A stretch of DNA of 64,000 nt from Aphelocoma coerulescens. Its lineage: Eukaryota; Chordata; Aves; Passeriformes; Corvidae. Where the stretch lies: NCBI RefSeq assembly GCF_041296385.1, contig NW_027183949.1, forward strand, positions 966,501 to 1,030,500. Reading direction: 5' to 3'. The position numbers and the translations under genes are program-made. The notes under the pieces were generated by a model, which had not been told where the DNA came from, searched no databases, and worked only from the letters and a program-made list of their open reading frames with translations. This document shows positions 1 through 11,110 of this stretch, in pieces (positions within the stretch are counted from its first letter, which is position 1; every line of letters begins with the position of its first letter).

Positions 1-535
1 TATAAATTAGGAAAGGAACCCAAAAATGGGGGAGAAGAGCACAAAGAAAGGGGAAAAAAGACCCCCCCAAAGAGCAAAAGAACTGAAACAAGTGGAAAGA
101 GATCAAAAAAGGAGAAAGGAGGAGGGATAAAAAGGTGGAAAGAACCCTCCAAATGAAATTAAAAGCTCAGAGAGATGGGAAAAGACACCAGAAATGGGTG
201 AACGACCCAAAAAGGGGGGAAAGGAATATTAAAATGGGAGCAAGAGCCTAAAAAATAGGGGGAAAGAGGCCAAGAAAAGAGAGATAGCAGAAATAGGGGA
301 AAGGACCCCCCACGAAGGGGGGCAGGGGGGTGGGAGAGAAGCACAAATAAAAGGGGAAAAAGAGCCCAAAGCAGGGGAAAAGTGAATGAAAAAGGGGTGA
401 AGAGCCCCCAAAGTGGGGAAAGAGACAAAAAACAGAGGGGGAAAGAGTCCTAAAATGGGGAAAACAAGTCCAAAAAAGGGGGAAAAGACCCTAAATTGGG
501 GGAAATTGCCCCAAAGTCCCCCTCGATTTTGCCTT
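1..535. repeat. Purine-rich degenerate minisatellite
   Basis: Degenerate tandem sequence built from runs such as AAAATGGGG, GGGGAAAAAG and AAAGNCCC. The overlapping open frames on both strands are composition artefacts: they are Phe/Pro/Leu or Gly/Lys rich and have no domain. Confidence 0.75.
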
Positions 536-1005
536 TCTTCCCACCCAGTGATGTGGAAAATTGACATTTCACCTGAGTGGCCGCACCCCATCGCTGACGT
601 CACCCTCAAACCGCCTCAGATCCGGAAAACCCGGATTTTTATAACCCCCAAAACTGTGCTTTCCCCCCCAAAATAAAACCTGTGCGAAAACGCCGTTCGC
701 GGGTGATCTGGGGATACAGTCCTGGGAGTTCTGGGAAAACAGGAGCGTGGGAATGTGCTGGGGGGCAGCTGGGGCCGGGGAGCGCTGTTCCCACCCTGTC
801 TTGCCGCGGGCGGTTCCGTGTCCCCCCTTCCCCCACCCCCCCGTCGGTCAATATTTCCCAACGCCTGAGTCCCACGGGGGGGGAAGGGCGGGGGGGCACC
901 CGGATGTTTGGTGCGGGGGAGGGGGCGGGGAGGGGGTTCCCGGACGTCCGAGTCCTCCAGGGGAGGTGGGTGCTACGGCACACCTGGAGGGGACCCCTCA
1001 CCAGT
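536..1005. other. Unique GC-rich stretch without a recognisable gene
   Basis: Contains a perfect CRE-like octamer TGACGTCA near 595, a TTTATAA box near 640 and an AATAAA near 672, then CpG-containing sequence. These could belong to a small unrecognised transcript or be chance. The open frames crossing it encode low-complexity Pro/Gly-rich peptides and are not supported. Confidence 0.4.
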
Positions 1006-1009
1006 ACCC

Positions 1010-1570
1010 CCAGTTCCTCCCAGTACGTGCCACTACCCACCCCCCCAGCCCCCTCCAGCGTGCCCCCCGGTATCCCCAGTCTCTCCCAGTGCAACAACCC
1101 CCCCCCCCCCAGGCTCTTCCAGCCTCCCTCAGCTGATCCCAGTATACCCCCATTGTCCCCAGTCCCTCCCAGTGCATTCCAGTCCTCCCCCACTATTCCC
1201 CACCGTGTTCCCAAATCCCTCCCAGTTTGTCCCAGTCCCCCCCCCCAGTGCCTCCTACCACATCCCAGTGTCAGTCAGTCAGTGTCCCCCCTCCCCAGTG
1301 CCCGTTTAAGCCTTGCAGTGTCCCCCAGTATGTCCCAGCATCCCCCAGTGCCTCCCAGTCCCTCCCAGTGTCCCCCCAGTGTTCTCCCCAACATTTCCAG
1401 TGTCTTCCAGTATGTCCCACTAACCCCCAGTGCCTCCCAATGCATCCTAGGCACACTCAGTGCCCCCCCCCAGTGTCCCCCCTGCCTTCCCAGTGTCCCC
1501 CAGCACATCCCAGCCCCCCCCCAGTGTCCACCCCCCCAGTCCATCCCAGTCCATTCCAGTCCCCCCCGGC
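1010..1570. repeat. CCCAGT-type minisatellite
   Basis: Repeated CCCAGT spaced by short C-rich words (for example CCCAGTGCCTCCCAGT). Read on the other strand it is the ACTGGGA motif that recurs in introns at 2.2-2.9 kb and again at 41 kb. It ends about 140 bases before the start codon of the NIDO-domain gene. Confidence 0.85.
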
Positions 1571-1667
1571 TGTGGTCTGGGCAGAGACGGAACTGCCTGG
1601 GGCCCTGGGAGGTGCCACCTGGGGGTGTCCCATGTCATCCCCCACCCCGCCAGCCTGTCCCCTCCCT

Positions 1668-1712
1668 GGGGATAAAGTGGCTGCAGTCACAGCACTGGGA
1701 CAGACTGGGACC
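1668..1712 (+). promoter_or_regulatory. Putative TATA-type core promoter of the NIDO-domain gene
   Basis: A GGGGATAAAG box near 1670 lies about 43 bases upstream of a strong Kozak start (ACCATGG at 1712-1718). This implies a very short 5' untranslated region. The call rests on spacing only. Confidence 0.35.
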
Positions 1713-4289
1713 ATGGGAGTGTGGTGAGTAGGGACACTGGTGGGCACGGGGGACATGGGGACACGGGGGCACATGTGGGACATGGGGGACACCAGGGAAT
1801 ATGGGGGACCAGTGAAGGCACGTGGCACATAAGGGAATGTGGGGGACATGGGGATAGGGAGGGGGGATATGGGGGGGACATAGGGAGGACAAGGGCACAT
1901 GGGGGGCTCATTGGGGACGTGCGGGACATTGGGGGAGACATGGAGGGGCATGGGGGGGATATGGGGGCATTGGGGACATGGGGAAGATGGGGAGGTCATA
2001 GGGGACATGGGGACATGGTTGATGGGGGACCCCCTCACACTTCCCCAGGCCTGGACAGACGAAAGTCCCCCCCATCCTCCTCCTCCTCCTCCTCAGCCGC
2101 GCAGAGGAATGGGGACCCCTGGGGATACTGGGGACCCCTGTGGGACCCCCGGGTGAGTTTGGGGTCCCAGGCTTATACTGGGGACATGCCAGGCCCATAC
2201 TGGGAGGTTCTGGAGTGATACTGGGGGTCTCAGGCCCATACTGGGAGGTCCCAGATCCATACTAGGACATCCCAGTCCCCTACCAGCAGGCCCCATACCC
2301 ACACTGGGAGGTTCTGGGGTGACACTGGTGGTCACTGACCCATATGGGAAGTCCCAGGCCTATACTGGAAGGTCTTAACTCCATACTGGGAGGTCCCAGG
2401 TGCCACTGGGTGTGTCCCTCAGGTGGGGTCCTGTGTGCCCCTGGGTGTGTGTCCGAGGTCTGTGACAGGTGTGTGTCCCCAGGTGGGGTCCTGTACCCCT
2501 TCGGACCAGGAGTGGGGGATGAGGCCACCCACCACGAGGACGACGGGACGAGCCCTGAGATCTTCCTGCAGGAAAACTTCTCCTTCTTTGGGCGTGCCCA
2601 CCGCTCACTCTATGTAGGTCCTGTGACTGGGAGGACGGGGGGAGGTGGCATTTGGTGGATGACACAGGTGGAGGGTGACACCAAGGGGAGGGTGGCAAGT
2701 TGGATGCGGCCACCAGAATTGGTGTCACCTCTTCCTCCTCCTTGACCATGTCAGTGAATGGGGACCCCATGGGGATCCCTGGGGACATTGGGGACACGTG
2801 CGGGACCCTCAAGTGGTTCTGGCGTCCCAGACCCATACTGGTAGGTTCTGGGGTGACACTGAGGCTCCCAGGCTCATACTGGGAGGTTCTGGGGTGACAG
2901 ACTAGAGGTTGAGGGTTATCACAGTTGGGGCCACCATGACAGGAGTCACCATGGTTGGGATCCCCATGACTGAAGACACTGTACTTGGGACCACTGTGGA
3001 GGGTCACTATGGTTGGTGCCCCCCAGGTGTGTCCCATGGGTGACCTTTGCCTGTAGGTGAACAACAACGGTGTGGTGTCCTTCGGGACAATGGTCCCGGA
3101 GTTCACCCCCCAGCCCTTCCCACTGCCAGGCCACCACCCCTTTGTGGCACCGTACTGGGCTGATGTGGACACCCGTCTGGGAGGGGACGTCTTCTACCGG
3201 CAGAGCCGGGACCCCCAGCTGCTGGCACGCCTGGCCCAGGACCTGGCACCTGCTGTGCCACCTGGGGACCCGCCCCCACAGCCCACCTGGGCATTCGTGG
3301 CCACCTGGGACCGTGTGGCCTATTTCGGGGCTGCCTCAGACAAGGTGGGACATTGGACAAGGTTGGGGGGGCCTCAAATATCTTGACCTTCAACCGTGAC
3401 ATCCCTAACTATGGTGGCACCAAAGGTTTGGAGACACAACTGGGGGTCACAGTGACATGGAGACAATGTCCCCCTGCAGGTGAACACCTTCCAGGCTGTG
3501 CTGGCCTCTGACGGTGTCACCTGCTTTGTCCTGCTCAACTACGGGGACCTGCAGTGGACAACTGGCATTGCTAACCAGGGGGACCCCCACACTGGTCTGG
3601 GGGGTATCCCTGCACAGGTGGAGACATAGAGAGGGACAGGGGACACTGGGTGTGGGGACATCCCTGTGCAGATGAGGACAGTCCAAGGGATGGGGATAGG
3701 AGGGATTCTGGGCTTGAAGGGGTAAAGATTTTTGGGGTGGAATTAAGGGGATCTGGGTGGAATTAAAGGGATTTGGGGTGAAATTAGGGGGATTTAAAGT
3801 AGGATTTAAGGGAATTTGGGGTAGAATTAAGGGGATTTGTGGTGAAATTGGGGATTTTAGGTGGAATGAAGTGGATTTGTGGTGAAATGAAGATCATTTT
3901 GGGTAAAATTCAATGGGAATTTGGGCAGAATTCATCCCCCACCTTCTCCTGTCCCCTGTTCCCCTCCCTTCATTTCCCCCCCTGTTCCCCTGTCTTCCCC
4001 CCTGCAGGCTGGGTTCAACAGTGGGGATGATGTCCACTACTACAATGTGCCGGGGTCACGCACACCCGCAGTCCAGACCCTCAGCCACCGCAGCAACCTG
4101 GGGGTCCCGGGGCGCTGGGCTTTCCGTGTCGACCATTTCGAGGCCACTGAGGGACCTCCCGAGACTCCTGGCAGCCTGTCAAAGACCCCTGAGGCCCCCT
4201 GGAGTCCCTCAGCACCCCATAAGACCCCCTCAGTATCCCCCAACTCCCCCAGGACCAGAGAGGAGCAGGTGTATGTCTGTGGGTCATGA
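1713..4289 (+). CDS. Secreted NIDO-domain protein, alpha-tectorin-like (multi-exon gene)
   Basis: Exons read in one continuous frame across GT-AG junctions: 1713-1723 (ATG in a Kozak context), 2049-2152, 2483-2613, 3057-3344, 3480-3617 and 4008-4289 (TGA). The protein is about 317 residues. Exon 2 gives a signal peptide with six consecutive Leu before SRA. Exons 3-6 carry a full NIDO domain like the N-terminus of alpha-tectorin: LYPFG, the sequon [45 protein letters not shown] and PGRWAFRVD. Introns 3-5 are phase 0. Alpha-tectorin and SNED1 continue into VWD, ZP or EGF domains; none is visible here, so this is a NIDO-only protein or the 5' part of a truncated gene. AATAAA at 4400 fits an early polyadenylation site. 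An alternative donor at 4269 with an acceptor before 4358 would extend the frame, but no stop then precedes the AATAAA. It probably acts outside the cell; its binding partner is unknown. Confidence 0.75.
1735..2035. repeat. GGGGACAT minisatellite in intron 1 of the NIDO gene
   Basis: Irregular tandem GGGGACATGGGGACA words with GGGGGATAT variants fill most of the intron between 1724 and 2048. The open frames on both strands are repeat translations. Confidence 0.8.
2170..2425. repeat. ACTGGGAGGTCCCAGG minisatellite in intron 2
   Basis: Units of about 30 bases with the core ATACTGGGAGGTCCCAGGC recur, and recur again at 2820-2900 in intron 3. The core contains the same ACTGGGA motif as the arrays at 1.0-1.6 kb (other strand) and 41 kb. 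Confidence 0.75.
3720..3925. repeat. About 21-bp GGTGGAATTAAGGGGATTT minisatellite in intron 5
   Basis: About nine degenerate units of GGGGT(G/A)GAATTAAGGGGATTT lie within the intron between 3618 and 4007. They stop shortly before the pyrimidine-rich acceptor of exon 6. Confidence 0.8.
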
Positions 4290-4399
4290 GCGGATGACAC
4301 TTGGGACATTTGGGGTGGGGGGAGGGTTGCCTAACAGCCCTCACCCCACCCCTGCAGAACTATATGCCCCCACAGAGGCCACATGATAATGGAAACAGC

Positions 4400-4405
4400 A
4401 ATAAA
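4400..4405 (+). terminator. Putative polyadenylation signal of the NIDO gene
   Basis: AATAAA 111 bases after the in-frame TGA. It is the first canonical signal downstream on this strand. Confidence 0.4.
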
Positions 4406-4409
4406 CACC

Positions 4410-4862
4410 CACTGAGCAACACCCACATGCAGGTGTGTTTACACAGATGCATGTGGGCAGCAACACAGGTGTCATGTGTGAAATGTGTACCCATCCCCAC
4501 CTGTTCCCATGAAGGTGACGAAATCAGCTGGGGAGGGAAATTGTCAGTGAGGGGTCACAACGTCTGGGTTGTACATGGGTGTGACAGACACACACCTGGG
4601 GCACACATAGGTGTGACATAGGTACACCTGGGTAACATCTGTTGCCAGATGCTCTACACCTGGACAGGAACTCTCACACTCCTACATGGTGTTACACTTG
4701 GACAACACCTGAGTTCCACACAGATGTGGATCCACCTGGATAACACCTGCTGCAATACAGCACTACACCCGGACAACTCCCGGGTTGCACAGAGGTGTAG
4801 CATCACCTGGATGCCACCAGCCCAGCTGAGATGGTGTCCAGGTGATGAAACCAAGGGCAGAG
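4410..4862. repeat. Degenerate CACCTGGACAACACC-type repeat
   Basis: Loose recurrence of ACACCTGG, ACAACACCTG and CACACAGRTG words without a clean period. No gene is recognised here. Confidence 0.4.
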
Positions 4863-4865
4863 TAA

Positions 4866-5005
4866 GGGAAAGGGTTTGGGTTACAGTTAGGGGTTAGTTG
4901 TTAGGGCTGTGATTTGATTAGGAGTAGGAACTTACAGTTAGTGTAGGTTAGAGTCAGGTTAGGGGTTATGGTTAGGATCAGAGGTTAGGGTTAGGGATGC
5001 TTTTA
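4866..5005. repeat. Degenerate interstitial telomere-like tract
   Basis: GTTAGGG, GGGTTAG and GGTTAGGGTTAGGG words recur with many substitutions and spacers (for example near 4985). It resembles a decayed TTAGGG array; only two perfect adjacent hexamers are seen. Confidence 0.5.
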
Positions 5006-6525
5006 TTAAATAGCTATATGCTTTTATGTAATATTGGAATGGCGTAGTTTTTCATTATTAGTATCTGTAGTTATCCTTTTGGGGCAGGATGTCATAGAGA
5101 CTAATGTAGTGCTAGATTTTTTAGTGAGAAATATTTTTCAGTAAAGGGTGCAAGGATTGTGCAGAAGAACTGGTAAAGTCATCCAATATTAAGCCTTATT
5201 TTGCTTTACATCAGCACTGTCCTTTCTTACAGATCTTTGGTGAAGACAAAGGGGTCAGGGTTTACTTTCTAAATTAGTTACACTTTCAAAGATCTGTTTA
5301 TTAACTGACACCAAGATCACTTAGGAGCAACTTATGGTTGGTGTGGGGAGGAGCCCAGAAGAGAAGGGGCTGATGGAGATGTCTCAAACACCAAGAGCTA
5401 TCCAGGGACTGTTGGTGAAGAAGCAAGAACACGATGTGACTGTAGAAGAGGCCATGTGGGGTAGGGCACCACTTTTCTGGCACAAACATCCCTGTTCCAG
5501 ACCCTGGAGACACAACAAACAAAAGGCACAGGAAAGGGCAGGATCTGTTGACCAAAGATTGATCTAGCAGGGGGGAGAAGAGACCACTCAAGACCCCCAA
5601 ACCCTCCGATCCACTTTCAGAAAGATCTGAAAGAATGGACTGTGCGTGAGCATTAATGTCTAGAGCCAGTCACCAGCTATCTGTGTAAAATGGTATCAAC
5701 ACCAAGCCCAGGCAGTGCCAGCAGGACTGTGATTATGCTGTCGCTTTCCTTCCTGCCTGCCTTCTTGTCTCTCTCCCTCCCTTCCTCCTTCCCTGGCAGC
5801 TCAGGACAGAGTTCTGTATCTGAAACTTGTAAATGGCCTTGTGGCTCAGGAGGTAGCCAGGGTGACCTTCACCAAGATGTCTGCAGAGGAATCCACATGG
5901 ATCGGTCTCTTTCATTTTCCATCCCTGTGAGAGGCACCCATGCCCCATGGTGGAACCCTCCGTGCCTGCCTCGGGGGAGCTGCAGGTTGTGCCAGGGTGG
6001 GGAATGGCTGGAGCCCCTGCCAAGGGGCCGGGAATGGACACTGACCCTTCGCCTGGCCAAGGGCTCGGGGTCCTGTGGCACTGGGCAGGGGGAGTCTGGT
6101 CACCCCAGGACTGTGCAGGAGCCAGGAACAGTGAGAAACCCCAGCCTAAACATCAGCACCCTCTGACCCTCGGAGCCTCACTGCCTCAAAACCCCACCTT
6201 CGCTGCCAGGGCAGCTCCCAGGATCTTTAGGGCAGGGAGGAGCCAGAGATGGGCGTTCAAAGTCCCTCCGTTGGGGCAGCATTCTGTCCCGATCCAGGGG
6301 AATTCCCACGGGGTTGGAATCCCTTGGAAGGTACATAAGGAGGGCCGGAAGGGGCTCTTGGGGTTTTTCAGCCTGAGCACGGCGGTTTCAAGCCCCTCTT
6401 GGTGCCTGGAGCACTGGCATAGTCCCAGCAGAGGCAGGGCAGCCCTGGGTGGGCTGTGGAAGCCGGGAGCTGCAGGGCCAGTGTCGAGGATGTCAGGAGA
6501 ATTAATCCACAAACACCAGAGGTTT
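5006..6525. other. No gene recognised
   Basis: AT-rich to about 5.3 kb, then mixed sequence. TTTATTAACTG at 5297 and the opposite-strand AATAAA it implies could mark a decayed minus-strand LTR, but no partner was found. Open frames here are short, overlapping and without motifs. Confidence 0.4.
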
Positions 6526-6529
6526 ATGT

Positions 6530-6885
6530 CCAAAAAGGAGACAGAAGAGTCCTGTTACTTTATTTGAATAAAGGGAGAAGCCATGGGCATTCCCAGGCAT
6601 TCCCCTGGGGTCTCTCAAATCGTTAGAGGATGCAGCCTCCTTTTTATCCTAATTTCCCGGTTGTATTTCCCTCTCTCTTTCCCCACTGGCTGAGGTACTT
6701 GAGAGGTACAGACTTCCCGAATTGCTTAATACAAACCCCCTTTCTAATGTGTACCCCCCCGCCCCCCTGCTTTTCCTTGTGTCTGTTCTTTTTCTTTAAA
6801 TCCAGGGATTAGCAGAGTCTTGAATGAGTAACAGTCTGTGTCAATTAGTGGAATTCCTATGGAATTTATGGTTCCTCCCATTGCT
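6530..6885 (-). repeat. LTR of the class I ERV (presumed 3' LTR, minus strand)
   Basis: Read on the minus strand it shows GGATAAAAAGG (TATA region), CTGCATCC, AAATAAAG (polyadenylation signal) and a U5 ending TCTGTCTCCTTTTTGG. It aligns by eye with 17132-17490 over most of its length, including the shared words GGAAGTCTGTA and AGTACCTCAG. The two flank the minus-strand pol and env remnants. Confidence 0.65.
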
Positions 6886-6889
6886 TCTT

Positions 6890-7321
6890 TGTTATAAACA
6901 ACCCAGGTCCAATATGGAAATGAGTTATTAAAAATTTATTGAGAACTATAAAAAATCAGCAAAGCAAAAGGGGACAGCACTGGGAGCGTGGCATGATGCC
7001 AGAGGCTTGATCACAAAACGGTGGTCCTGCCTTTTATAGCCCTATGATTGCACCAGCCTTATGCATATTGATTTACAGTTTTGCGTAGTCTTGCCCCCTG
7101 TCACTCTTTTAGGAGCAGGCGCAACTCTGTTGCTGTGGTCATCGGGGTCCTCATGGGATGGAATCCCACTCCTTTTATGGTTGTGTCTTCGAAATTCGGC
7201 TAGCAACAGCTTGTCCCACTGCAAACTTACAGAACTGACACTACAGCACACAAAATCATACAACCCTTATCAAAACCAACTTTACAACCAGAGTATTTTA
7301 ACAACATTAAACATTTTAACA
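6890..7321 (-). repeat. Probable second LTR fragment (minus strand)
   Basis: On the minus strand it shows GGCTATAAAAGGCAGG near 7040 and TCAATAAATTTTT near 6935, about 100 bases apart, as in a U3-R arrangement. It differs from the neighbouring LTR at 6530-6885 and from the class II LTR that starts at 7322. It may be a solo LTR or the 3' untranslated part of the class I element. Confidence 0.45.
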
Positions 7322-7666
7322 TGTGGATACAAAAATGCTGTTAGCAAGAAATTTTCCTGCTTCTTCCTAAGCCCGTGAGATACTTTCCTCTCTCACGAAG
7401 ATATTAGTAGAGTTCGATAAACTTTGAATACCTGTGACTTTATAGAACTATGTTTATAGTACAGTAGGAAAATATTTTGACAATGGATGTTTAGCATTTC
7501 TAGCCAATCAACCCAGGGGGTGGCTGATCCTTTGTCCAATTAGACTATGATGAAAAAAGTCTATAAAAGAGTTTGTAAAGTAATTAAATAAATCAATCTT
7601 GCTGCACAATTCCTGCCTGCTGGATCTTCTCTCCTCTCCTCCCTGTGGCTGCGGGATACAGTAATA
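7322..7666 (+). repeat. 5' LTR of the class II ERV
   Basis: 345 bases starting TGTGGATACAAAAATGCTG and aligning throughout with 13986-14326. TATAAAA lies at 7562-7568 and AATAAA at 7587-7592. It ends two bases before a primer binding site. The two LTRs differ at many positions and by short indels, so the insertion is old. Confidence 0.85.
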
Positions 7667-7668
7667 TT

Positions 7669-7686
7669 TGGTGACCCTGATGTGAT
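7669..7686 (+). other. Primer binding site, tRNA-Trp type
   Basis: TGGTGACCCTGATGTGAT sits two bases after the LTR. It matches the tRNA-Trp primer site used by avian alpharetroviruses except for two substitutions, by recall of that site. Confidence 0.65.
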
Positions 7687-7775
7687 CTGCACGCTGCGAC
7701 GTGCTCTGCACACTGCAAGCCAAGCTGAATTTCTTTAGAGGTACGCTGTTCCCTTTCCCCCCTTCCCGGTCTGGG

Positions 7776-10464
7776 ATGTCTGAAGGGACTGAAAGAATGG
7801 TGAACAGTGGCTTAAAAACCAGCGCTGTACTATCAGTCTGGAAAGCTGTTATCAGTTCAATGAGCGCCTCTATTCCTGAGAACTCACTTTGTGAGTTGTT
7901 AGACTGGGCTGCCCTATATGGCATCTCCCTGAATGCAGACATCGCCCTGGATTTTGGGCTGTGGCAGAAGATAGGCTGTGCTATACAACACGAGATCCCA
8001 TCTGGGGACCTAGCAGTGCTAGAATTATTATGCACTTGGTGGTTGTTGTTTAATTTGCTGATAGACCTTGACTGTAGCAGTAAAGCTGGCTCGCCTGCCT
8101 CAGTGGAATGTGAAGGAGAGAGATCCGAAAAATCCCCCCCAGCTCCTCGGGCGGAGCATGCCCCGGAGCCTGAACCAGCTCACCCTGTGCTGCCAGAGGG
8201 CTCCACACCACCCAAGGGCACCACACCAGCAGAGCAACTGGCGAGAGTGTGTGGGCAGTGGGGGGGCCCGCAGCCCACCCTGCCGTTCGGCTCTTTGGTG
8301 GCCACCACTTTTTTGGGGCCATGGTCTAGTGGGCTGGCATCTTGGATGCCCATGGCAGCTCCTAGCCCAGCTGTGCATGTGTCTGCCGCGCTGAGAATGC
8401 CCAGATGTGGATCGTCCCCCTCCGCAGTGACAGACAGTGCTGTGGAAAAGCACAACCAAGCAATCGACATTCTAATACAGCATCTGCCTTTGCTGACAGA
8501 GCTGCCGAACACATCATGGTGGCTGGAGGAGCTGCTCAGCGGCCAGAGGTGCCCCTCCATGTGGGGCACACCACACCTGTGCCTTCTGCACCACCCACGC
8601 CCCCCGCAAGAGATACGGAGAACACGGAAGTGGCGCAACCAGCAGCTCCCAACCCAGAACCTGCGGAGGTGGTGGCGGCCCCAGCATTATCCACTGGCAC
8701 AACGCCGGCGCTCCAGCCGCCAACGGAGCCGAGACCAGTGACAGAAGCGGCGGACGCGGCGGCCGTGCCCCGGCCAGCGGCAGCGCCGGGCACTGCTGGA
8801 GCGCAGGAGACAGCCGCAGCTCCAGGCGTGGCTGCAGCACTGGAGACGGCCGCAGCAGTTCCAGCACCACTTCGGTTGGAACCGGCTGAGGTCACGTCTC
8901 AGAAAGAGGCTGCAGTTCAAACTACTGCGCAGCCGACTGCAGCCTGTGCTGTCAGTTTCTCTTCTGGTCAGTCCATTCTTCCCTGCCCGCCTTTGTTCGT
9001 TCACAGCTCCTCAAAGTTGCCTTTACCCAACAATTCGTTGTCAGGCAGTGAGGCGGAGGAGGCTTTGGCCCCAGGTCATAAAGAGGCTGTAGCCAGGAGG
9101 CAAAAGAAAAGGCTGCTCCAGTCTCGCCCCTGGACCTTCCCAGACTGCACAGTAGCAGTGCGTCCAAGACACTAGAACTGTTTCTGGGAGTCAGTTAAGA
9201 TGCAGGCTCTGGAGGAGGGCGATTGGGATTTACTGGAAACACTGGGGATGCCAAGCAGAGTTGAGGATCCTGAGAGTAATCGAGAAGCTGTTACACTCCA
9301 TCCACAGGCTGTGCCAGAAGTTCAGGATGGTACTGACTCCCCAAAAGGGGAGATCCAAGCTTTCCCAGTGTATAAGACTCTCCCAAATTCAGGCAAGTGT
9401 GATAAGCATGAGGTAATTGCTTGGAGGGTTGCACAGGATCTACAATCCAAAGTGGCATAACATGGGCTTGGTTCTGCTGAGGTTATGCAGATAATAAGGG
9501 TGATAAATACAGATTTGCTTTCTCCATTTGATATCAGACACCTAGGTCAAATCCTATTTCAACCTGTACAATTTACAGTTTTTGAGAATGCCTGGAGAAA
9601 GCTGGCCGGCAAGGCTGCATTAGGGAATATGCAGCTCCCTGCTGCCAGTCCTAGACGGACTGCAGAAATGGATGCTTTGATGGGGACTGGTCCCTTCTCT
9701 GATCCCAGCCTACAGGGTACTTTGTCCTCTAGTGTCCTGCAGCAAGCTCAACAGGTCGGCATGGCTGCCCTGTTGAAAACCATAGAGTTGTCTGAGCTAG
9801 AAAGTGATACACTGAAATAGTTCAAGGGAAATCAGAGTCATATTTCTCCTTTGTAGAGAAAGTCGCTGCTTCTCTCGAGAAGCAGGTTGAGGATGATGGG
9901 TTAAGACAGTTGTTGTTAAGGCAGTTAGTGAGAGATAATGCAAATGAAGAGTGCAGAAAAATCATAGATGCGTTGCCAAGGGGTCCTGAGGTAACAGACA
10001 TGGTCGAGGCCTGCGCTAAGGTGGGATCTGGGAACCAGAAAAGGTCTGCATTGGCTGCGTTCCTGCAGCCTGTTCATGCATCCTCTGGTCGTGAACCAAA
10101 GCAACCTAAACACACAAAGAAACAGAAACGGCCTAAGCCGAGACAAAAAGAGAACACACCGATCCCCAGACACAAGAGGTGTGGCAGGCCAGGGCATTGC
10201 TCGGACTATTGTAGATCCCGGACTCATGCCGATGGTCAGCCTTTGTCGGGAAGCTTCCACCGGGGTGCAAGGAGGGGGAATTGCTCTCCGATGCAGTCGC
10301 TCCCCCAGAGAGTGGCACAGGTACAGGCACAGGCCTACCCAGCCACCCTAGAGACAGCACCCACGGATCAGACTGCACCCAGGGATCAGACGGCACCCAC
10401 GGATCAGATGGCACCCACGGATCAGACGGGTTTGACGTCCACACCGCAGCCACAGTCGTCTTAG
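7776..10464 (+). pseudogene. Class II ERV gag (broken)
   Basis: Retroviral Gag relic. The frame opens at 7776 with a matrix-like domain (several Trp and Leu, about 90 residues) and then a long Pro/Ala/Glu-rich linker. The reading frame changes near 8450-8600, and stops interrupt it at 9173, 9458 and 9818. The capsid part lies at about 9480-10020 and shifts frame again near 9830-9910. A single degenerate zinc knuckle follows near 10170: CGRPGH then C at the right spacing, with the first Cys replaced by His. The end is a short repeat of TDQTAPT-like units and a stop at 10464, overlapping the pro frame. At least three stops and two frameshifts make it non-functional. Confidence 0.75.
10428..10434 (+). 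promoter_or_regulatory. Candidate gag-pro -1 frameshift site
   Basis: GGGTTTG is in register as G GGT TTG in the gag frame, 30 bases before the gag stop. The -1 frame continues into the dUTPase-protease frame. No downstream pseudoknot was folded. Confidence 0.35.
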
Positions 10465-11110
10465 ACTCTAGTGGTATTTATAAGGTTCCCTTGGATGCAT
10501 ATGGACCCTTAGCCCAGGGATCCAGTGCGATGCTGATGGGAAAACCTGACGTTGCCCATCAAGGAATCTTAGTGCACTCAGGAGTTATTGACGCTGACTT
10601 TAAAGGTCAGATTTGCGCTGTGGTCTCCACGCAAAAACCCCCTGTAACTATTCCTGAAAAGACCTGCCTTGCTAAATTAGTGCCTTTTAAGTCTTGTGTC
10701 CCCAGGATAGAACAACAAACTCACAAAGATAACAGCAGTGGATCTACGGGACTTCCGCAGGCCTTCTGGACTGCAGACATCTCTGACCAAAGGCCACAGA
10801 TGACATGTACCCTGGTCCTGCCAAGCGCCCAACCACCCCGGATTCAGCTTCGAGGTTTGATTGATACGGGTGCTGATGTAACTATCATCTCCTTCTCTGC
10901 ATGGCCTCCCTCATGGCCTTTAGCCCCGGTGGGATCGGCCATCGCAGGAGTAGGAGGAACCACACAGAGCTATTGAAGCGAACGGCCTGTGGTGGTGAAG
11001 GATTCAGAGAGGCACCCAGCTATGATTAGGCCTTATGTTACTACTCTTCCCTTAACCTTTGGGGACGGGACGTGTTGGCAGCTTGGGGCGTACAGATTGG
11101 GACAAATTTT
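10440..11110 (+). pseudogene. Class II ERV dUTPase-protease (broken)
   Basis: The frame runs from 10281 to a TGA at 10974. It first encodes a partial dUTPase-like domain with GVIDADFKGQI (motif III type) and AKLVPF, near 10570-10690. A retropepsin with active-site LIDTGADVTII follows at about 10856-10890. A dUTPase fused upstream of protease is the betaretrovirus-like (class II) arrangement. The protease C-terminus (the RDVLAAWGV region near 11070) lies in another frame beyond the premature TGA, so the enzyme is interrupted. Several dUTPase motifs are not recognisable. Confidence 0.7.

Noticed and set aside
682..1731. 349-codon plus-strand frame rich in Pro and Ser ending at the NIDO gene start
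   Set aside because: It is the translation of the CCCAGT minisatellite and overlaps several other frames.
4301..4621. A seventh coding exon of the NIDO gene starting at 4358 (acceptor CCCCTGCAG)
   Set aside because: The splice sites are plausible and the frame is open, but an AATAAA lies 42 bases into it before any stop, so the unspliced stop at 4287-4289 was preferred.
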